DNA of 27,944 bases, taken from Sphaeroforma arctica JP610. Lineage: Eukaryota; Opisthokonta; Ichthyosporea; Ichthyophonida. How positions within the stretch are numbered: the stretch's first letter is position 1; the number at the start of each line of letters is the position of its first letter. The notes under the pieces were generated by a model. The model saw nothing but the letters and a program-made list of their open reading frames with translations, was not told where the DNA came from and did not search any database. The stretch covers positions 18,765-46,708 of the forward strand of contig NW_014040483.1 in the NCBI RefSeq assembly GCF_001186125.1. Reading direction: 5' to 3'. The translations under genes and the position numbers were made by a program. Shown in pieces: positions 17,960-27,944 of the stretch.

Positions 17960-19087
17960 TCATAGATGGTTACTCTGATTTTCCCGACTATGAATCACGT
18001 ACGGACCAAGCGGTGGTTTCATGGCTTTGGTCGTTGCTCCCTGAGCGAGTATCATGACGACGTCCCCCGTCTTAAATTCAATCAAATCAAATTTACGCAT
18101 TTGATCCGTAGCCTCTGCCATGGCATCAGTATACTTAATCGTTCTCTGATGAAGTTTTGGTAGGATAGTCTTCTCCAAATCATCCAGCCTCTTTAACCAT
18201 GCATCGTTCGTGGTAGGAATATGACCAGTTAAGTCACCGGTCATGTTTGCAAACGGGACATGTCGTCGACCAAAATAAACGCTGAATGGTGCTGACTTGT
18301 GACGTCGTGATATCAGAAGGTTCTGGTATAACATAGTAAACGGTAGACATTCATCCCACAACTCCAGACAACCAGCACACAATGCGCGCACGCATTTGTG
18401 GATTTCCTTATGTCGGCGCTCCGCTGCGCCCAACGTCTGCGGGTGGTATGGTTGGGACGTCTTGTGTATAATGCCCAACGCTCGTGTGATGGATTTGACA
18501 ATATTGTTTACAAATTTGGTGCCCTCGTCACTCTGAATCTTAAGAGGGAATCCATGCTCACCAAACACTGACACTATCTCTGGCGCCACTGTCTTTTCAT
18601 CCTTTGCAGGTGTTTCTCGTAGAATAGAGTAGCCCGACGACACATCAAGCACATGTGAAATAGACTTGTTTCCTTTAGCGGATGTGACCGCCATAGGAAT
18701 GAGATCTATTTGTATGTGATCCCAGGGATATCGAGCGGTAATATTCATTAAAGGATGAAAACCTTTCTTCATCGTATCGTTGCCCAAGCATGTGCGACAT
18801 AACTTGCGGACTTCTTCTGTGATTGGAAGCATCTGGTCCCACTTATGTACATCGTCGCGCATCTGTTGCACTGTCACTGCTGGGGCCGGATGTCCTTGTT
18901 CATGAAATTGCCATGTCAACTGTACACGACGGTTCGCTTCCTCGTGCCCTGGATGATTCATCACTGTAGCACCCGCACATATCTCAGGAATTCGTACAGC
19001 GATCTGTCGCATTCGTTTCGACATCACCGGTTGTGCCCAATCTTCCTGATAATGTGTACCAGCGTCCTTACACACAGGTACCTCCAA
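17960..19087 (-). pseudogene. Integrase part of the retroelement
   Basis: A 375-residue frame holds an N-terminal region with His/Cys pairs (HPGHEE; CRTCLG). An RNase-H-fold integrase core follows, with the three acidic positions in view: QIDLIPM, QSDEGTKF and GAAERRHKEI. The last two are spaced D-35-E as the family requires. A C-terminal FKTGDVVMIL stretch corresponds to the GPY/F-type region. It belongs to the broken element. Confidence 0.92.
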
Positions 19088-19096
19088 GCCTAAGTC

Positions 19097-19530
19097 TCAC
19101 CAAAATGATGAATTGACTTTGTACCCAGATGGAGGGCCAATACGTACCACGATGGTATGCTCCCACGGGTATTTACCACAAGCCTGTGAGCCGTGCTTCA
19201 AGAATGTGTGAGCAGTACGTGGGATAAGTAGCGTGTCTGCTTGCATCATCGATGGAAGTAAAAGGAACCATGGCGCACGTGTGTTCAACGTTAAAAATAT
19301 TGTTGCCGACGCCTTGTCCTTCAACACCTTACGTAACACCTTATGTATAAGACGCCACAAGGGCATCCATGCGTTGTATTTACTCCAGTCAAACTTAAAC
19401 ACCCCGCCAACTTTGTCGTACGATCAGTATTGGCGAAGCTGAGTGTTATGACTCGAGGCAAAAGCGTCGACGTCGTTTGGTCCAAAGTGCTTCTGGATGT
19501 GGTCAAAGAAATCCGGAAACAACTTCCAAC
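19097..19530 (-). pseudogene. Region between RNase H and integrase of the retroelement
   Basis: Short motifs recognised in separate frames are FGPNDVDAFASSHN, WRLIHKVLRKVLKDKA and LLIPRTAHTFLKHG. I recall a D-A-F-A-S ... PPW-x-L-I ... type domain after RNase H in various protist and DIRS-like elements. The second element of this window shows a related motif. Confidence 0.6.
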
Positions 19531-19982
19531 ATGAAGTATAGAACACCGCGGGGGTAGTTGATAGCCGCCGTACCCTCATGAACACGACTCCACGTGTCTG
19601 GCAACTTGCTCAGTTTTCCAGGTACATGTGTAATAGTAAAATTGAATTGTGCAATAATATGATGCCATCGCTGCAACATGCTATTCAGCTTCAGCTGAGT
19701 GTTCATGTATATGAGAGCCTTATGGTCGGTGTGTACAGTAAACCGATGTCCAATGATATGATCATGAAAGTGAACCAAAGCATAGGTAAGTGCTAATAAT
19801 TCTTTCATCGGGGTTGCATATGTCTGCTGTGCGTTGAAGAGAGTTCTCGAGAAGAACATCAGGTAATGTTTGCGCCCGTCAATCAATTGAAACAATGCGC
19901 CACCAATTCCATAGTCGCTTGCATCCGTCTCTAACTCAAGTGGTACACCATCAACAGGAAAGTTCAACCTGACTGCCGACAC
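19503..19982 (-). pseudogene. RNase H part of the retroelement
   Basis: The frame reads LELETDASDYGIGGALFQ, then KELLALTYALVHFHDHIIGH and VHTDHKALIYMN. This is the RNase H pattern of Ty3 elements, with the TDAS, KE-L-A and TDHKAL blocks all visible. It would degrade the RNA strand during reverse transcription. Confidence 0.93.
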
Positions 19983-19988
19983 GACAGC

Positions 19989-20454
19989 CTCTTTGTTACC
20001 GTGCGGTGTGGGGGACTAATAGTAAAGTGCTAGTGTATCTAAAGTATGGTGCGTTCGAATGAAATTATTTATGATCTCACCCTCAGTTATATACTGATGA
20101 TGTTTGCACTAGTGTTCAACCACTTGGGCTGGCCAGGGTAAAAACTCGTATGATCAGTATGAGAAACCCTATGCAGAACACTTTAGCACTCGTATATATT
20201 TTCTTGAAATAAATATATCATATTCTCTGTTACTACACTCAGTCTCGGACCTCGGCTCTCGGCTAGCCGGTGGCCCGTATTCTATAAATAGAATAATCTG
20301 AGAAGAAGTCTCAAATTACTCTTACGTTCTCTCGGGCTGACCCACCTATACTTATATTAATTGGAGAACAAGTCCCAAATTACTCTCGGGCTGACGACGT
20401 AAAACGTTATTAACGTATATAGAAATACGTCTACTACTGTAGTCTCTCACTCTT
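19989..20454 (-). mobile_element. Solo LTR inserted in the retroelement, with 5-base target duplication
   Basis: On the minus strand a 456-base block (19994-20449) begins TGAGAGACTAC and ends GGTAACA, giving TG...CA termini. It is flanked on both sides by AAGAG (19989-19993 and 20450-20454), a 5-base target duplication typical of LTR elements. Inside are a TATA-like CTATAAATAG (about 20282-20291) and an internal direct repeat (AATTACTCT ... CTCGGGCTGAC). It separates the RT and RNase H parts and belongs to a different, later element. Confidence 0.87.
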
Positions 20455-21450
20455 TTATCTGATCCCACGCCAAATGATGTTCTGGCTTCCAACGATCCCC
20501 AATGGGCTCCTTTGGCTTAAGTTTAGAAAAGGTTCGGAGTGGAGTTACCTTGTGTACAAAGTTCGGTAGATGCTCATGTAGAAAGTTTGCTAATCCTAAC
20601 GCAGAGGCAATATCCCTTTGACATCTTGGAACTGGCCAGTCAATTAAACGTTGCTGCTTCTCATGATCCACGTCAATGCCTTTAGCTGATATCTTCTTGC
20701 CCAAAAACCATCACCTCTCGTACCGCAAAGTGACATTTCTTCTGATTAAGTTTGAAGTTATTCTCCGTCAAGCATCGAATGACCTCTTGAACCGTAGCAA
20801 TGTGCTCCTCGTAATCGTCCGATGCAATAATTAGACCATCAACATAGCAGTCCTGCCATCAAATTACTAATTGTCCGTTGAAATTGTGACGTGAGTGTCG
20901 TCAATCCAAAGGGAGTCGACGTAAACGAGTACTGCTGACTGTTCCATGTAAACGAAAACATGTGCTGCGAATCGACGTGCACTGGTAACCGATGGTACGC
21001 GGCCGATAAGTCCAACGTGGTGTAGTAACGCTTGCCCTTCAAGTTGCTGATGATTTCGTTGACCTTCGGAAGCGTAAACTGATCGTCCGGAATAAGAGCG
21101 TTGATCTGCCGCAGGTCCAAGCACACGCGCACCTTAATAAGTTCACCCGACGGTGTGAATAATGGTACTGCCAACAAAGGAAGGTTAACGATCGACGCCG
21201 ATGTTCGACGATTGGTGACCAGTTCGTGTTCCCATTTGTCTACCTGTTTCGTTGCATGTGGTTTGTATTTGTCAGATACAAAATTTCTGGTCTGCCGACG
21301 TAGGCCCAGGAGTTTATCCCGAGGAATGGGGAGTGACTCCTCACTACCCGGGAGTGTGCAGCGAGCTGCATTCAGAATAGTATCATTAACATTCAGGTAT
21401 TGGCGTAGGCGTGCGCGTATATCACCTGGCTCGGACAAGTCTGGGGCCAT
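20455..21450 (-). pseudogene. Reverse transcriptase part of the retroelement
   Basis: Pieces on the minus strand show the Ty3 RT pattern: RVCLDLRQINALIPDDQFTL, YYTTLDLSAAYHRLPV and SFTSTPFGL. The thumb/connection piece near 20447-20704 has DWPVPRCQRDIASALGLANF. The region belongs to the broken element. Confidence 0.92.
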
Positions 21451-21797
21451 TCGAAGATTGATTGGTTCCAGTAATTCATCCCATTACGATTAATCTCTGG
21501 AAATGGAGATACTAATCCGGTTAAGCCTAATCTCAACTCACCCATAATATACATCCCCAATGTTATATCAATGTTATCCGGTAGGTTCATAAGTTCAAGT
21601 GTACAACCCTCAGTAGCAGTTGACCCGTACTGGACCTTTGTTGCTTGTGTTTTGCTCAAGCGTGGAGTTCTGAAGGCTTTGTCCGCCAAGTATATGTAAC
21701 TATCCTTGGCCGGTGGTGTAATAGAGAGGTGTGCCTTAGCTGCGGATGCCTGAGTGATGCCTGAACTGTTGGCCCCCGTGTCAATAAGGGTGCGCAT
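21393..21797 (-). pseudogene. Aspartic protease part of the retroelement
   Basis: The frame starts MRTLIDTGANSSGI. The LIDTGA block is the active-site motif of retropepsins, which cut the polyprotein. It lies directly upstream of RT, as expected for Ty3 elements. Confidence 0.87.
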
Positions 21798-22094
21798 GCC
21801 ATGTCCGCCCAGTTATAAAGTAACATATACACGGTTGTCAGTAGGAAACAATTGATCTTTTACTGCAAATATTCTTGTTGCCGAACGACCAAATGGCATG
21901 CACATGTTTACCTCACACACCCCCGCCTGTCAATCCGAATCTATTCCAACTTCCCAACCATCGGGTGTCTGCTCTTCTTCCATCAACTCATTGTCACTCT
22001 GCACATACGACTCATCGACCAAATCATGAATGTGCATCACTTCAGTCTCCCCCGTCTCGGTGGTTGGTTGATTAGGCATAATATCACCGTCCAC

Positions 22095-24399
22095 TAAGTT
22101 AGCACGGGGTCGGAAATTAGTACTCGATCCGTGAGTCCCGCGTGTCGATGTGCTTGTAGCCGATGTACGTTGAACTGTAGCCGCACCATTTTGTGTGCGG
22201 CTACCTGTGCTAGCCTGGACCGGTACTCGTTATAAGTTAGGACAACGACTTGCATGTCCTGGTCCCGGCGGAATGTTTTGTGCACATGATCGACAACCTA
22301 CCCGTGGGTTCAATGTAGGCGGTGCATGCGGGTTGGCGCGTGTATTCGCTTCCGTACGCAAATTTGAGCGTGATCGCGAGTTCAACGGAATTTTCTTCTG
22401 CTTTGTCAATGTTCACACGAGTAGTTTCGCGACTGTGGATGCATTCGAAGAGTATCCCGGTAGTACGCCCCACCTGCAGCTTGTCGTATAAGTTTAAGTA
22501 TACCATGGTTGCGGTATACTTGTAGGGGGTTCTCATACTGTCGCATTTCCATGAACTCCACCTGGCGTTCTAAATCACGAATCTGAATATCAAGTGGTAC
22601 CGATGGCTTCAGCTTCATGCATGCTAATACCTGGCGGTATGCATTATCCTCCAGGTCTTGCTCTTATGTACGTACAATAAAAGCAGTGGCATCCTCAAAT
22701 ATCATAGACTATAATTTTTGCTCGTTTTCCACAATAAAATCCAATAGCGCCTTAGGAGCCCCTTCATACTGTAGAGCTCGGTGTAAACTCATTTGTATAT
22801 GAATCGGTTCTAGCTTGTGGAATCGCGCATTCTTGTGCCAGTCCAAGATAAAAGCGTGTGGCTGTATCTTCTGCGGATTGTCCAAATAATAGTTACCCTG
22901 CGGGGTGGGAGGCCATTCCTTCGGTATTCGTTTGTCGACCGCTATTAAACACGTCTTCAGAGTCTCATTCGACGCACGAATTAGACCCTGTAGCGCACGC
23001 GCATCGTCTATACGTCCGTCTGCTTCTACCTGCATCATTCGTTGGGTTAGTTGAAAAACTTACATTATCATCTCGGCCGCTGTCGATGCAGTAATGCTAG
23101 GCTCCGTAGGTTCCGATCCTTTATGACGTTTCACTGCCTGTGAGTCTTTCAAGTAGCGGTTGTGATGAACAGGAAGGTTCTTGCGGTATGCAATCGTATC
23201 AATAGGGACATTCGCCGCATCCTGAAAATTCTCCTGTAACTCCTCTGGTGAACGTGGTTTACGGTGACGTTGCAACCTATCCCGAAATAAGCTCGTTACC
23301 ACATGACTCTGGTTCATCTGTTGCTGCGGGGACTTCCTTACTCTGCGGAAGGCATCAAAGGAGCGCTTTGCCGACGACGATAAATTCCGAGGAGTGTCCA
23401 TGTCCAAGTGTAAATCCGCAGGTTCCAAAAAACAATTCACCAAAGTTTTCGAGGCCTGATACCAATCCGGACCATTTGGCGGCATCTCATCAGAGGTCGG
23501 AATTGTTTGTGCCCGATTTCGAGCGTTTGTCAACAATCGCGCTCTGCGAGAAGCATGGACATTATCGTTCGATGCCTGATACCAATCCGGACCATTTGGC
23601 GGCATCTCATCAGAGGACGGAATTGTTTGTGCCCGATTTCGAGCGTTTGTCAACAATCGCGCTCTGCGAGAAGCATGGACATTATCGTTCGATGCCTGAT
23701 ACCAATCCGGACCATTAGCCGGCATCTCCTCAGGGGTCGGAATCGTTTGTGCTCGTTGTTGAGCGTTCTGCAACGACCGCTCTCTGCGAGTGATATGGAC
23801 ATTACCGTAAGGAGCCACCTGAGGTATAGGCTTCGTACGTCCAATTATACGTTTCACCGGGCTAATTTGCCTCGTGTTGTTAGCCCCTTTGTCAAGTAAC
23901 TGGCGATGGATGTCGACCCTGCCTGCGTTGGGTATTGAGGAGCCCAACGTTGTTGCACTGTTGGTCCGGCCTGAGTCTCAGAAAAGTCCTCATCCACGGT
24001 CGCCTGGTCCAAGTCCTGAGGTGTAGACGTGTCAATATCCGCCAGTGACAACTCACGGAGTTGGCGGAGTGGCTCTTGAATAAGACGAATATTGTCCGTG
24101 GCTTCCTGCACATGCATCATCGTATTCAGGTGTCCCTCTACATCAGAAATCCAGTTTGGGGACTGTTGAAGCTTACCCAAGGTTTTAATTGAGTATTGGC
24201 CCTCCGAAAGCAAACGGGTTAATTTCAAATGGATTTCGACCTTCTTGGCATCTTCAAGTGCAAGTTTCTTGGCAAGTGCTGACTCCACCTTATCGCATAG
24301 CTCGGTTAAACGGCGAAGATTTCGAATCAACCGACTCAACAACCGATCACAAGCTTGCTTACCCACCGTTGGCAACGGTCTAGTCTTGGGTCCCGTCAT
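22095..24399 (-). pseudogene. Gag-like region of the retroelement
   Basis: The first frame starts MTGPKTRPLPTVGKQACDRL at 24399 and is rich in charged helices. Further pieces include LIRASNETLKTCLIAVDKRI (about 22950), a coiled-coil-like stretch near 22530-22618, and a short Cys/His motif (CRSCAQN ... GHASRCP) near 22245-22300 resembling a zinc knuckle. The order head, capsid-like, zinc-knuckle fits gag. Sequence matching to a named gag family was not possible. Confidence 0.7.
23456..23815 (-). repeat. Three tandem 120-base repeats in the gag-like region
   Basis: Copies lie at 23456-23575, 23576-23695 and 23696-23815. The first two are nearly identical and the third is more diverged. Each encodes a 40-residue unit containing RAQTIP and EMPPNGPDWYQAS or a variant. 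The 120-base length preserves the reading frame. Confidence 0.95.
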
Positions 24400-24416
24400 C
24401 GTTGAATTTATTTTCT

Positions 24417-24606
24417 TAACTAAGCCGTTTCTTAGTTGATTTAACCTTCAACGAACGTAGTATAATAAATACAGTAGTTCGGTCACTTAAAAATGTAGTC
24501 AAACCCGAGTGACACTTAATAAAGAGTGTTAAGTCTGAAATAAGTGAACTCAGTCAGAAGTGCCGTTTTGAACGGCGCGTCTGCTGTATTTATTAATCAC
24601 GTTCAT
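24417..24606. repeat. Imperfect inverted-repeat block upstream of the gag-like region
   Basis: Arms GAACGTAGTATAATAAATACAG (from 24453) and CTGTATTTATTAATCACGTTC (to 24604) are near reverse complements, about 100 bases apart. Smaller hairpins lie at 24418-24437 (AACTAAG/CTTAGTT) and 24562-24576 (GCCGTT/AACGGC). It may be a small inverted-repeat element or structured leader RNA of the retroelement. Confidence 0.65.
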
Positions 24607-25850
24607 GTGTGGGACGAGATTTTCTCTAACAACGGCAGATTGTGAAAATCTCCGTATCTCAGATTATGGTCTCCTAGTTACTAAATAATGATGACATCTG
24701 ATGAGTTATCATTCTTTCTCCATAACTTATATGTTCCACCATCCAGTCCGGTCCTCGGGTCCGTCCTTCAATAAAATCCTCTTAGGCCCAAGTCTCTGAT
24801 TTGGTCCTAAATTCCTTTTGTCAGTCCGGTCCTCTGGTCCGGTCTTAAATCCTTGTCTACGGTACTTTGTCATTTCACTGTTGAAAGGGCCATCAGAATC
24901 AGTGATATACTCAGCTGTCCAAGCCCACTGTTCTGTCTGTTGTTGTAATTGCTGGATTACATCGAAAACAGTCATTTCATCTTAATGTAGAGATGCACCA
25001 GAGACGTGGACCCTGAAATGTTCGTCTATACTGACCATCTAGTATTTAACCCCACAGGAAGTCTGTGTCACGACCTTCAAGTCAAAATGGCGGATAGCGC
25101 CCAAATACATGCCACGGTCAGATTGTATTAATAAACCGAAAATAGGGCCAGGATTGTTACCTTTGCGTATACAGTCGTCACATGTATTTAGCAAACGGAG
25201 CAGTCGGTAGACACACGTGACCAGTAAAAAAGATTAAAAAGCATTCAAGATAGTCGAGCTGAGCGGAGGTGTCCGCGATTTAAATATAAGGACCATATCA
25301 CGCGAAGTACACGTTGTGGGGTAACACCATGACCATTAACAGAGAAAGGGGTTTTGGATAGTTTTGTTTGTTAAGGCTACGGGTTGAGTTATAGGCTGAC
25401 AGACAGCATTAGGTGGTCGAGGTACAATTTTATACGTAGTTTGCAGCATAGTACGCCGTTCATCTTCTTGTAAATCTGGAGAGATTATGTTTGGGCGCAT
25501 AGAAGAAGATGACAATGTAAAGTGTAGCTCAAAGGGGGTGTAGGCACGGATGTGGTAGCAGACTCAAACAGCAAAGGGTCAAAGACAGTTGCCGCAGGAG
25601 ATACATGATCAACTGGATCGTCGTTCAGCACACACTCTCCATCAGGTTCAGGTGCTGATGATTTGGAACACGGAATCAAAGCGGTTGAATAAATAGGAGG
25701 GGTTTGGTGTGTATCTGAAGGATAAGATTGATCGGTCTGGGACACACAGGGTCGGTAGTCAGAGATGAGGGCGAATAGTACTGCTCAGGTACCGGCTGAG
25801 ATATCGCAGGAGAAGTACGGGAGGGGAAAGGGTGTGATGAAGCCCAACGC
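24607..25850 (-). other. Region between the two retroelements with unassigned open frames
   Basis: Minus-strand frames include one at 24727-24975 (starts MTVFDVIQQLQQQTEQWAWT; GPEDRT occurs twice). Another is an open piece near 25050-25245 (LLNTCDDCIRKGNNPGPIFG). A third is at 25485-25745 (VFDPLLFESATTSVPTPPLS). None is recognised. They may be remnants of the second element or of the unidentified LTR/leader of the first. Confidence 0.4.
24727..24975 (-). CDS. Unidentified 82-codon open frame
   Basis: It reads MTVFDVIQQLQQQTEQWAWT, then AEYITDSDGPFNSEMTKYRR, then a segment with two GPEDRT copies that reflect a short DNA repeat (AGTCCGGTCCTC). A Gln-rich helix is likely at the start. No family is recognised, and it could be chance or element-derived. 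Confidence 0.25.
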   Translation of the reverse strand: MTVFDVIQQLQQQTEQWAWTAEYITDSDGPFNSEMTKYRRQGFKTGPEDRTDKRNLGPNQRLGPKRILLKDGPEDRTGWWNI

Positions 25851-26044
25851 TATTTCCGTATCTCCACAAAAGAACGACGGTGAGCATTCCCCAAAATGGT
25901 CTCCTGATCAGGGTCCACCTCAGATGGGGAAGGACGGCGCTTGGTCAAAGCCATATTAGACTTGCTATTTGTCCGTACAGGATAGACAACACTAGGGGGT
26001 GGGCCAGTAGTGCCGAGTGAGTTCCAAAAGGCAAGAGGTATAGC

Positions 26045-26185
26045 CAACGGATAAGCAGGTTTCGGTGTAGAAATAAGTCCCGCAATAGTGTATTGCCACG
26101 GGAGAAAACCCAGTGGGCGGGTGCCATCCTTGAGGAATGTGTCCTCTGTATGAGGAATAATGATAGGTAGGTCAAGAAGGTATCG
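26045..26185 (-). pseudogene. Post-RNase H motif of the second retroelement
   Basis: The frame includes IIIPHTEDTFLKDG and then LPWQYTIAG. The first element has LLIPRTAHTFLKHG and YPWEHTIVV in the same relative place (about 19150-19231). The shared pattern suggests both belong to lineages with this extra domain. Confidence 0.6.
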
Positions 26186-26425
26186 GAAAAATGTTGATAG
26201 GTAAGGAGATAAAGTCTAATAGGGAAGAACTGCTATGGCTACATTAATACAGTAACCATGTTTACGCGGGTCAAGGACCGGCCATGAAGCAGGATGAAGC
26301 TTGGTAGGACAAAAAAAACTGTAAAGCCTTCTCGAGGAAAAGCTTCTCCCGATCCGAAAGCTGTTCTTTAGGCGTGCGACGGCGTTTCTTATATAGGGGA
26401 AGTGTAAAGTGCCAATCAGTTGAGT

Positions 26426-26680
26426 TTATGCCGGAACAAGGCGCTTCCGGGAAGACGGTTGGGGTTTAGGCGCTGTGGCCTGAAGAGCTGTATTCGCAGT
26501 AAATACAGCATCAGCTTGTTCCATGCGCTTAGCGCGAAGTGGTTGAACCCAATCAAGAGGAAAGGGCAGAGTAGGTTCTGCAGAGTGGGGTATGCGAACG
26601 AATAATCTAGAGCCAACACCTATAGGGCAGGCGTCAACAAATAAATGAAGATGATATGATGGGTCCGGGGTTACTAACAT
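26426..26680 (-). pseudogene. RNase H-like part of the second retroelement
   Basis: PDPSYHLHLFVDACPIGVGS matches the start of the retroelement RNase H fold (L-x-x-D-A ... G-x-G). It follows the RT connection piece on the same strand. Confidence 0.65.
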
Positions 26681-26699
26681 GATAACTCAATTGATAGCC

Positions 26700-26900
26700 T
26701 TTAAAACGTTAAGCGGCATGAGTAGCAGCCGTATACCGGAATGGTACATTTTCCTTGGTTAGGTCAGTAAGTGGAGAGAGCATTAATACCATGTGCGGGA
26801 CATACTGTGACCACCAATTCATGGTGGCGCAGAACACCTCAATCTTATGCTTGTCCTTAGGCGGGGGTGTATTTAATGCTTTGAGCCGAGCTTGGGTAAT
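26700..26900 (-). pseudogene. RT connection part of the second retroelement
   Basis: A piece reading KALNTPPPKDKHKIEVFCAT followed by NWWSQYVPHM and LSPLTDLTKENVPFRY matches the Ty3 pattern in which Pro-rich sequence leads into N-Y/W-x-x-x-x-P and PLTDLTK. Confidence 0.75.
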
Positions 26901-27123
26901 AGTGGTAAATTACCAAGAGTCACTCGACCATAGTAGACCTTGAAGGAGTCTCAGAGGAGGCATAAATGTGTCGTAGAAGCTCTTAGACGGATGCCAGCCT
27001 TATAAATATTCGGGCGTAGACCAACAGGGCATCCCAATGGCGGTGGAAAGCCAGTTGGTTCCAATGGGCCATAGCGCCGTCATCAACAAAATGCTTTAAG
27101 ACATCACGGAGAGAGCGGAACGT

Positions 27124-27903
27124 TTAATCCTTTACTGAAAATACGCCAGCAATGAGACGCCAGACGTCGCCCTGAGATGTAATCCACGTTAGAAAATCTC
27201 GAGAGGATTCAGCATAGCGAAGTTGGTTAAAACTACAGGCCATATCCATCGTGGAGACAACGTCACCACGGCGGATATGGTCACAACACTCTTGCTCAGT
27301 TGGCATCGAATAAGGGTCAACTCGGAAGCTTTCATTGTTAATCTTATAATTTTGACAATATCGTACATCTAAAGATGTCGGCTTCACACGTGGATTCTTG
27401 CGAGCAAGGACTACGCTAGACATCCAGGGGCTATTAAAGTCGCCTCGCTCGATAATACCCCGTTTGAGGTCACGACTGCAACTTTCTGCCTCCCAGTAAA
27501 CCGATTCCTGGTTCTTTTGTCTATATACTATTCGCCGGGGAACGACACCTTCGTTGAGTTGTATTTTGACTTCATAAATAAGAACAAAGTTATGGTTGTC
27601 AGGATCGTAAACGTTTTGGTTAAACGCATGTTTTAGTACCTCTTTTTGAGTAAGAGTCTTGTTCAGTAGTGTCGCCAAACGATCGACACCAGTCCAATCG
27701 TAAGTCTCTAGTTCACCAGGAGTTTCCCGGCACTTGCGGTGAAATTCCAAAACAGTAGCATCATCCACCTGGGCCGGAATCAAAACATAAACATAGGGGA
27801 CAAGAGCTGCAGACTGAAAGGCGGTTGTTAGCATTTTAAGCCAAAGCGAGCTGGGGAATAAGTACAGTCCCAATAGGTAGTGAGTAGATTGTCCGTCGGG
27901 CAA
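27124..27903 (-). pseudogene. Reverse transcriptase part of the second retroelement
   Basis: The frame contains RGIIERGDFNSPWMSSVVLA, RYCQNYKINNESFRVDPYSM and GDVVSTMDMACSFNQLRYAE. This is the fingers and palm pattern of Ty3 RT (I-x-P/R-S-x-S-P-W-x-S-x-V-V ... D-Y-R-x-L-N ... D-x-x-x-x-F-x-Q). The preceding part (KTLTQKEVLKHAFNQNVYDP) has no recognised domain. Confidence 0.85.
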
Positions 27904-27944
27904 TATAACTAATGAGGATATCGCAGGCAGCGGGTATTTTTATT

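Larger units (their letters stand above)
17645..24399 (-). mobile_element. Broken Ty3/gypsy (chromovirus-type) LTR retroelement, body
   Basis: On the minus strand the parts come in Ty3/gypsy order: gag-like region, aspartic protease, reverse transcriptase, RNase H, integrase and chromodomain. The integrase-after-RNase-H order excludes Ty1/copia, and the chromodomain places it with the chromoviruses. The element is a fossil with roughly ten breaks in its frames, plus a foreign solo LTR inserted between RT and RNase H. Its own LTRs could not be identified by eye, so age cannot be judged from LTR divergence. It is clearly not recent. Confidence 0.92.
25850..27944 (-). mobile_element. Second broken Ty3-like retroelement (partial)
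   Basis: Minus-strand pieces in order are reverse transcriptase (27124-27903), RT connection (about 26700-26900), RNase H (26426-26680) and a post-RNase H region (about 26045-26185). It runs off the right edge. It differs in sequence from the element at 17.6-24.4 kb, so it is a separate insertion. It is a fossil with several breaks. No LTR or target duplication is seen, and age cannot be estimated. Confidence 0.8.

Noticed and set aside
17960-24399. An intact autonomous retroelement or domesticated host gene
   Set aside because: The frames are broken in about ten places and a solo LTR is inserted, so it is a fossil.

Overview
The window is eukaryotic nuclear DNA. Its one certain host gene is EIF5B, the universal translation-initiation GTPase, on the minus strand. 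It starts at 12222 and runs off the left edge, and 17 exons can be placed by GT-AG boundaries and matching phases. Their lengths add up to 2406 bases, or 802 codons. They encode the charged low-complexity N-terminal region, the whole G domain and the first part of domain II; the rest lies left of position 1. Many short introns, a holozoan/fungal-like eIF5B and chromodomain Ty3-type retroelements suggest a protist, perhaps an ichthyosporean such as Sphaeroforma. That organism guess is weak.

Layout. 1-12222: EIF5B, with repeat-rich introns. These hold a 73-base minisatellite (2015-2485), a 27-base minisatellite of about 20 copies (3576-4127), a 64-base repeat that copies a splice acceptor (6098-6427), a short TTTAGGG-type tract, and an assembly gap (11353-12019) in intron 1. 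12223-17640: gene-poor AT-rich DNA with a possible exon of another gene (12413-12458), a solo-LTR-like block (12879-13205), an unidentified decayed coding stretch (about 14080-14720), a cluster of perfect palindromes (14960-16300) and diverged tandem repeats. 17645-24399: the body of a broken Ty3/gypsy retroelement on the minus strand, in the order gag, protease, RT, RNase H, integrase, chromodomain. A solo LTR with a 5-base target duplication is inserted between its RT and RNase H parts. 24400-25850: hairpin-rich DNA and unassigned open frames. About 25850-27944: a second broken Ty3-like element on the minus strand, running off the right edge.

The most unusual feature is in the host gene. 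Three EIF5B exon boundaries have local degenerate duplicates: the 3' end plus donor of exon 3, the 3' end plus donor of exon 6, and the acceptor plus 5' end of exon 9, which is repeated five times. A fourth repeat stops at the donor of exon 15. Exon borders in this gene appear to have been copied repeatedly by short tandem duplication. I saw no bacterial-type operon, CRISPR array, rRNA or convincing tRNA.
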